DNA from: Plutella xylostella
Lineage: Eukaryota; Arthropoda; Insecta; Lepidoptera; Plutellidae
Assembly (NCBI RefSeq): GCF_932276165.1
Contig: NC_063988.1
Location: forward strand, 3,348,001 to 3,412,000
Direction: 5' to 3'
DNA: 64,000 nucleotides
Shown: piece by piece, positions 35,801-41,800 of the stretch
How positions within the stretch are numbered: position 1 is the first letter of the stretch
How the letters are laid out: every line of letters begins with the position of its first letter
Program-made: the position numbers and the translations under genes
The notes under the pieces: model-generated
What the model was told of the DNA's origin: nothing
The model's input: only the letters and a program-made list of their open reading frames with translations
Databases searched by the model: none

Positions 35801-38800
35801 GAATGAAGTAAGGCTGATAAATATTATCCATTGGATACCATGTTATTTCAAATAACAGTCACACACTCATACTTAATGAAAGCCTGTAGGTAGGTGCGAC
35901 GACGAGCAACGCGAGGAGGAGTGGTTAGTAGATATGCTTAAAATCAACCGATAATATTCTACCTACACAATAGGTACTTACTTGTATACAAAGTTTATTC
36001 GCGGCGAGCTTTTTGCAGGATCGCCAAAGACAGCGCCTCGGAGGGGGCAGGGGCGGGCAGGTGGAGCAGGCGGGGAAGTGAGCCAGAACCCGTGAATCCC
36101 TACTACTACAGGAAAGAGTCGGACCCAATAGGAAAGCGTGTCGCAATAAGATTCATTCCAATTAGAAAAAGTCGCGGATCGCGAATAAAACCGCGGGGCG
36201 CTAATTGCCTTAATAAAGTTTATTCGCGGCGAGCTTTTTGCAGGATCGCCAAAGACAGCGCCTCGGAGGGGGCAGGGGCGGGCAGGTGGAGCAGGCGGGG
36301 AAGTGAGCCAGAACCCGTGAATCCCTACTACTAGTAAGGATAAACCCCGTTTTGAGAAAGTACGAGTGGCTGGAGACATCTCTAGAAACATCGTACCTGT
36401 TATCGCGAAAAGGGACCGCTTTAGCAAGGTACCTATTAAAGATGTCAAACGCCCTCCGCAGGTTTCTCCACCTGCTACTGGCCGTGGTCCTCACGACCCA
36501 GGCCCTTCGACTTCAGCGAGTCAATAATGGCGCTGGAATTCTGCCCGTCCGAAAAGGAGAAGCAGTTATTAGTTCTGATAAGTGGATAGTTTTTAAGGTA
36601 TTAAATATAAGCTTATTATGTAGAGATTTAGAATTTAACGTAAATAGATACGCAAACTTGAATAATCATGTTCTTAGTTATTTTAAAGGAAAATTAGACG
36701 TAGGAATTGCGAATATAAAAACGCAAACAGATTACATAAAGGATACAACCATCGGAAAATTAAGACAAATTTCCCCATCTAAAAGAATAAAAAGAGGTAT
36801 TTTGAACCCTCTTGGTTCACTCATTAAGATATTTACAGGAAATCTAGATAACGATGACGCCATTAGGTATGATCATTTAATCAGCGAAGCAAAATTACGC
36901 ACGGAAAACGTTGCGAAAAAACTATCATTGGTTACCGAAATGGTGCAGTCCTTTGTTAATATTGCAAATAGTACACAGAACAATTTCATCCAATTAGATA
37001 AAGCAATTTGGGAACTTCGTAAACAAATTAATATAACTAAATCTGTACAAATACGTGAACAAATCATATCAGTGTATAATCTTTTCTTTCATAACTTTCA
37101 AACACTTTTTATCAGATTGGATGAGTTGGAAACAACCATAGCTTTTAGTAAATTAAGGACTCTACATCAGTCAATATTAGATTCAGATGAACTGTTACAA
37201 ATACTGAATAAGATAGAGGAAAATAATAAGTTAGTATACCCTGTAAACGAAGCAAATTTAGTAAAGATAGAACAAACAATAGAATTAAAATCCTATTTTA
37301 AGGAAAATCAGATAACCTTCATTTTAGAAATTCCATTAATTAAAAAAGATATATATACATATTATAAAATACTCCCCATTCCTACCACCAACGAGTCCAA
37401 CCAAACTACCCTGATAATTCCTAAATTCCCTTACCTTCTTATGAAAGGGTTGAAAACTCAGTCACTCTCCCAGCCCTGCAAGAAGATCGACGAACAATAC
37501 TATCTATGCAATGAAAACGAGATGTCTGCATTCATTGAGGATACATGTGTCATAGACTTGATGAAACGCACCCCTAACGCCACGTCATGCCGACCAACTT
37601 ATGTAAAGCTGGAAAATATTAAATTAACCCCCATACAACTTAATCGCTGGATACTCTATTCCAAGGACAACTCTGTACTTACCCAAGTCTGTAAGGACGA
37701 GGTTACACACCATAACATTCAAGGAACATACATACTCACTATGAATGAAAATTGTATAATTGAAATAGAAAAGTACAAACTGAAAAAGCGAACTCTACAA
37801 TTTGAAAAAATTAAGTATTCTGACTTACCCTTACTCAGCTTACCAGAAATTCTACCCCTACAACCTGAAAAGGAAAGCTACCCCATCAACCTGGAGGAAA
37901 TCGATCTTTCAGATATCCGTCTTATGTCATACCTATTGAAGAAAAGTGAAAGTGAAGTGATATGCAAAGTCAATGAAAGTGTTATCAATGTGAAAAGCAT
38001 CAGTGTCGGAACAGTAATCATTTATGTAATCTTAATTTTAATCATTATTATTGTATTACTTTACCTTTACAGATATAAGAAGGATATTCGAAATCATCAT
38101 TCGGAAAAATCCCCAAATGAGGATTTCGAACTTAAGGAGGGAGGAGTTATACATTCTCATGGCTTAGTATCCATCCAAACATAAATAGCACATTCCATTC
38201 CCATGCTACAATGTAGTCATATAGTATTCAAGAGTGCTGACAAGCCAAGAGGATGTTATGACTAGCCACGGTGGCAACGGCGTCACCGCAGGCGATTCTT
38301 AGATTTAAGCTTAGCAAGTAGTTCAGTTCCTGTAGAGACTCCGTCGAGATTAAACGTAATTAATCAAAAATTCTGTGTTTTTAAAAACGGCCTTCCGCGA
38401 CGCTCTAACTTAACTACCTAGTTAGGTACTTACTACTCGTGCAAATAACTGTGTATCTAGCCAGCAACAAACAGGAGGCACGCCATGTACGCCACAGCGA
38501 GTTAGTTAATATGACGTCTACCTGGTTTTTGTCAGTCACACTGTCTGGTGCACAGTTTCGCACGAGTAGTAGGTATTAGATATAGAAATCGCATTGTGAA
38601 AATGGAGAGCAAAGCGAGCATTGCCTTCGAATGGAAACCGCCGGGCGGCCACTGCAGACGCGGTCGCCCCGTGCACACATGGCGGCGCACAGTGGACGGC
38701 GAGCTGCGAGCGCAAGGCCTGAGCTGGAGCTGGTCGCAGGCCAGAGCGGTTGCTGAGGACAGAACGGCGTGGCGCACGCTTGTGAAGGCCCTCTGTACCA

Positions 38801-41800
38801 CTGGGGTACCATAGGACAGCAACAGTAGGTAGATATACTTGGGAAAAGATCTATCGGGGGTTATAAACAAAAACTTCTTAATTGATTGTATTTCTCAACT
38901 TCAAATACTTTTATGTTTTAGAGGGCCTGCTGGAATGGATGTGCGGAGTTGATTGCCTACATGATACGCATTGGTTTGTATACATATTTAGTAATAACCC
39001 ATTAATTACCTAAAATAAAGTTTTGTAACAATTTAGTTTATAACAAATCGTTTTTTAACAATTTATATTTAAATTGTAGGAGCTAACATAGAGGTGCGGA
39101 CGGACGCGGGGGAGGGCGGCGTGTACCTCGCCACCTACAGCGCTGTGCGGAACAAAACCAACGACTTCTCTGCCATCAAGATCCTCATTTCTGCAGGTAA
39201 TACAGGAGTTTACAGGACGTAGCAAAAGTGGTATACTAAACCGTGGTGATTTTATGGGGTGAATCTAAATAACTTTTGTTCAACGATTTTAGAAATTTGA
39301 AATAAAATGCTTATCCATAGTAAAGTCACGTGGCCATCAAAGTTTATATAAGTAAGTATATGGAATAAGTAGGTAGGTAATTTTTGTTTTGCGAATTTAA
39401 AAAGTCGTTTGAACAGACCTTGTTTAGATTGACCCTTGCCTTGTCTTGGATTTTATAACGATATATACTTATGATATTTAACTAGTTACTAGTTAGGTAC
39501 ATTTTATTATTTTATATTTAATTTTCGTAAATCTCCCCAGGTCTAGACGTGAACCAAGCCCGACACGACGGGCTGCGTCCCCTGGACCTGGCGGCGCTGA
39601 AGGGACACTCCCGCCTCGTGCGCTTCCTGCTGGCCCACGGAGCCGCGCCCACGGACCAGCAGGACATATCCATGGTAATGTATAAATAAGTACTGCCAGG
39701 TAGTATCCATGGTAATGTGTAGACAAGTGCTGCCTGGCCTGGCAGAGAGAGAGATTGACAGTGGTGCCACTTTTCTTAATACTTACATGGCCATAACCTC
39801 AGAGTACCAACCAAGCCAAAGCATAATTATGGCCACCCAAATACCTATAGTGCCACAAACTTATCTGTTCCGGTGAGAGCGAACTAAATTGGTCCATATA
39901 ATCTATGTCAATATGAAATTCATTAGTACAGTAAGTAATGAGGTATGGACCAATTTAGAGCCCTCGCACATTACGGCCACCAGTCGCCGCCACTAAACGC
40001 GACCACCAGTAGTTCGGCTAGACCACTACACGCCGCCACCAGTGGCAGCCACTAGTGGCCGCATCAAGCCACCAGTGGCTGCCACTTGCGTCAGACACTA
40101 GCTGCAAGTATCTCGACAGAGGTAGACGTGTGTTGCCCAAGAATGGACGCACTCTTGATTTCGCTATTGTTGCTTATTATTCTAAAACGTAGAAAACGGC
40201 GCCGAATTCAGAACCATCGACGACCAATTCATCGGCGTCACTGGGTACATCCAATTCTGACATCACGCAATAAAAATGGACAGCACAAATTGCTGTTCGA
40301 AGAGTTAAAATGTTATCCAGATAAGTTCTTCAAGTATTTTAGAATGAGCGTGAACTCATTCAATGAATTACTTAGCGTTTTGCACGATGACCTCAAACAT
40401 CAAGATACACGCATGAGAAAAAGCATCTCTCCAACAGAAAGGCTGGCTATAACTTTAAGGTAAGTATCATTCATTCGTATCATTTTGCTTCTATTAGTTT
40501 GCGACTCACGTGGATTCTAGAACGTAAAACAAACAATTAAAAAAGCCAAATTGAAATAGAAATTATTTATTAATGAGAATTGAAAAATCGCAAACTAAAT
40601 CAAGTTACATATCGCAGATATACAGTTTTTATAACAAATACACATTTACTTTTACATAGTCAGTTGTCAAAAAGATGTTCATTTATATCATCTGACAAAA
40701 CAGAATTCATAGTATTATCAGATGCAGATGGCGAGGTAACGGAAAAGTCATGCTCAAAATTTGATTGATATCCCATAGAAGGTGGACGCGAAGCCGATTG
40801 ATATCCCAAAGCAGATGGACGCGGAGTCGGTTGATAACCCGAAGTAGATGTTTGCATAGTATGGTATGAGCGTGGTTCCTGAAATGATGATGTGAAATAT
40901 CCATGTTGTTGATTCTGTGATGTTCGCATATACTGTTTATATTTTTTTAGTACCATCAATACATCGGTTTGAGCATCCAATTTAAATTCATTGGGTATTT
41001 GTTTAAAGTGCGGGACCAAGGACAAAGCAAAGTTATGGTCAGCGTCTTCTTCATGCTTGTTAGAATGACGAGATTGTAATTGTTCTGAAATACTAACAAG
41101 TATATCAGTTTCTGCTTGAATGTCTTCATTATTTGTCTTGTTCTTTTTTGGCCTTTTTCTCTCAGTCGCATCGTGTACCTCGTTCGGTAATGGGCTGGGA
41201 TCACGTCGTGTGTCAGCCAAGTTTTTTAAAAAAGATAGTTGTTGATAATATATATACGGCTTGCGACTCGATGATGCAGATCCACTTTTAACGCTCATTT
41301 GTTTAGAGTGTTCTCTTTTGAAGCAGTCACGAAGGCTTTTCCATTTTCGCTGCAACTGGGATGCTGAAACATAAAAATAACATAATCAAAGGTTTCTAAT
41401 CTGTTCTTTTTGTTGCAGGTACCTTGCTACTGGTTGTTCATTTGGTGATTTTGAATTAGTATATCGATGTGGTGCGTCAACTGCGAGATTGATTGTAAAA
41501 GAAACATGTAAATTGATCTATGCATCACTTCAAGATATCTGCGTACCACAACCAACTGAAGAGATGTGGAGTAAAATAGCTAAGGGGTTTGAAGAATATG
41601 CTAACTTTCCAAATTGCTGTGGTGCAATTGATGGAAAACATATAAGGATTATTAAGCCTCAAGATAGCGGATCCTTATATTATAATTATAAACACTATTT
41701 TTCCATCGTACTTCTAGCTATCTGTGACGTGAATTATAAGTTCACATTTATTGATGTCGGCTCTTATGGGAAAGCTTCAGATTCGACTATCTACAAAGAA

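Larger units (their letters stand above)
18631..36332 (+). mobile_element. Polinton/Maverick, 17.7 kb, inserted in errantivirus pol
   Basis: The ends are 5'-AG...CT-3', with TIRs of about 2088 bp and a 6-bp target duplication. It encodes the family hallmarks: protein-primed PolB, retroviral-type integrase, FtsK/HerA-type packaging ATPase, Ulp1-type protease, major capsid and penton-like proteins. Nearly all genes run left to right between the TIRs. PolB is broken by a hAT element, the ATPase by a frameshift, and the protease has an early stop, so this copy cannot be autonomous as it stands. Confidence 0.95.
12938..38415 (+). mobile_element. Errantivirus (env-bearing Ty3/Gypsy endogenous retrovirus), split by a Polinton
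   Basis: The provirus has 271-bp LTRs at both ends that I could not tell apart, AGTTA...TAACT termini, and a 4-bp target duplication ACCT (12934-12937 and 38416-38419). Inside are a primer-binding site, a repeat-rich leader, gag, pol in the -1 frame, env and a purine-rich tract. Subtracting the Polinton and its duplicated target leaves about 7.77 kb, normal for the group. Apart from the Polinton I saw no internal lesion. It lies in ankyrin intron 3 in the same orientation as the gene. Confidence 0.93.

Noticed and set aside
35978..36494. Minus-strand frames with a repeated GIHGFWLTSPPAPPARPCPL block
   Set aside because: They come from the duplicated 118-bp terminal module of the Polinton and run into env antisense.
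13208..38145. Single giant virus insertion combining retroviral and Polinton genes
   Set aside because: Two independent sets of ends and target duplications show two elements, one inside the other.
39885..39957. Separate TA-flanked MITE (AATTGGTCC...GGACCAATT) inside the Harbinger end
   Set aside because: With the Harbinger removed, these bases are simply the inner part of the outer hAT MITE's palindrome.
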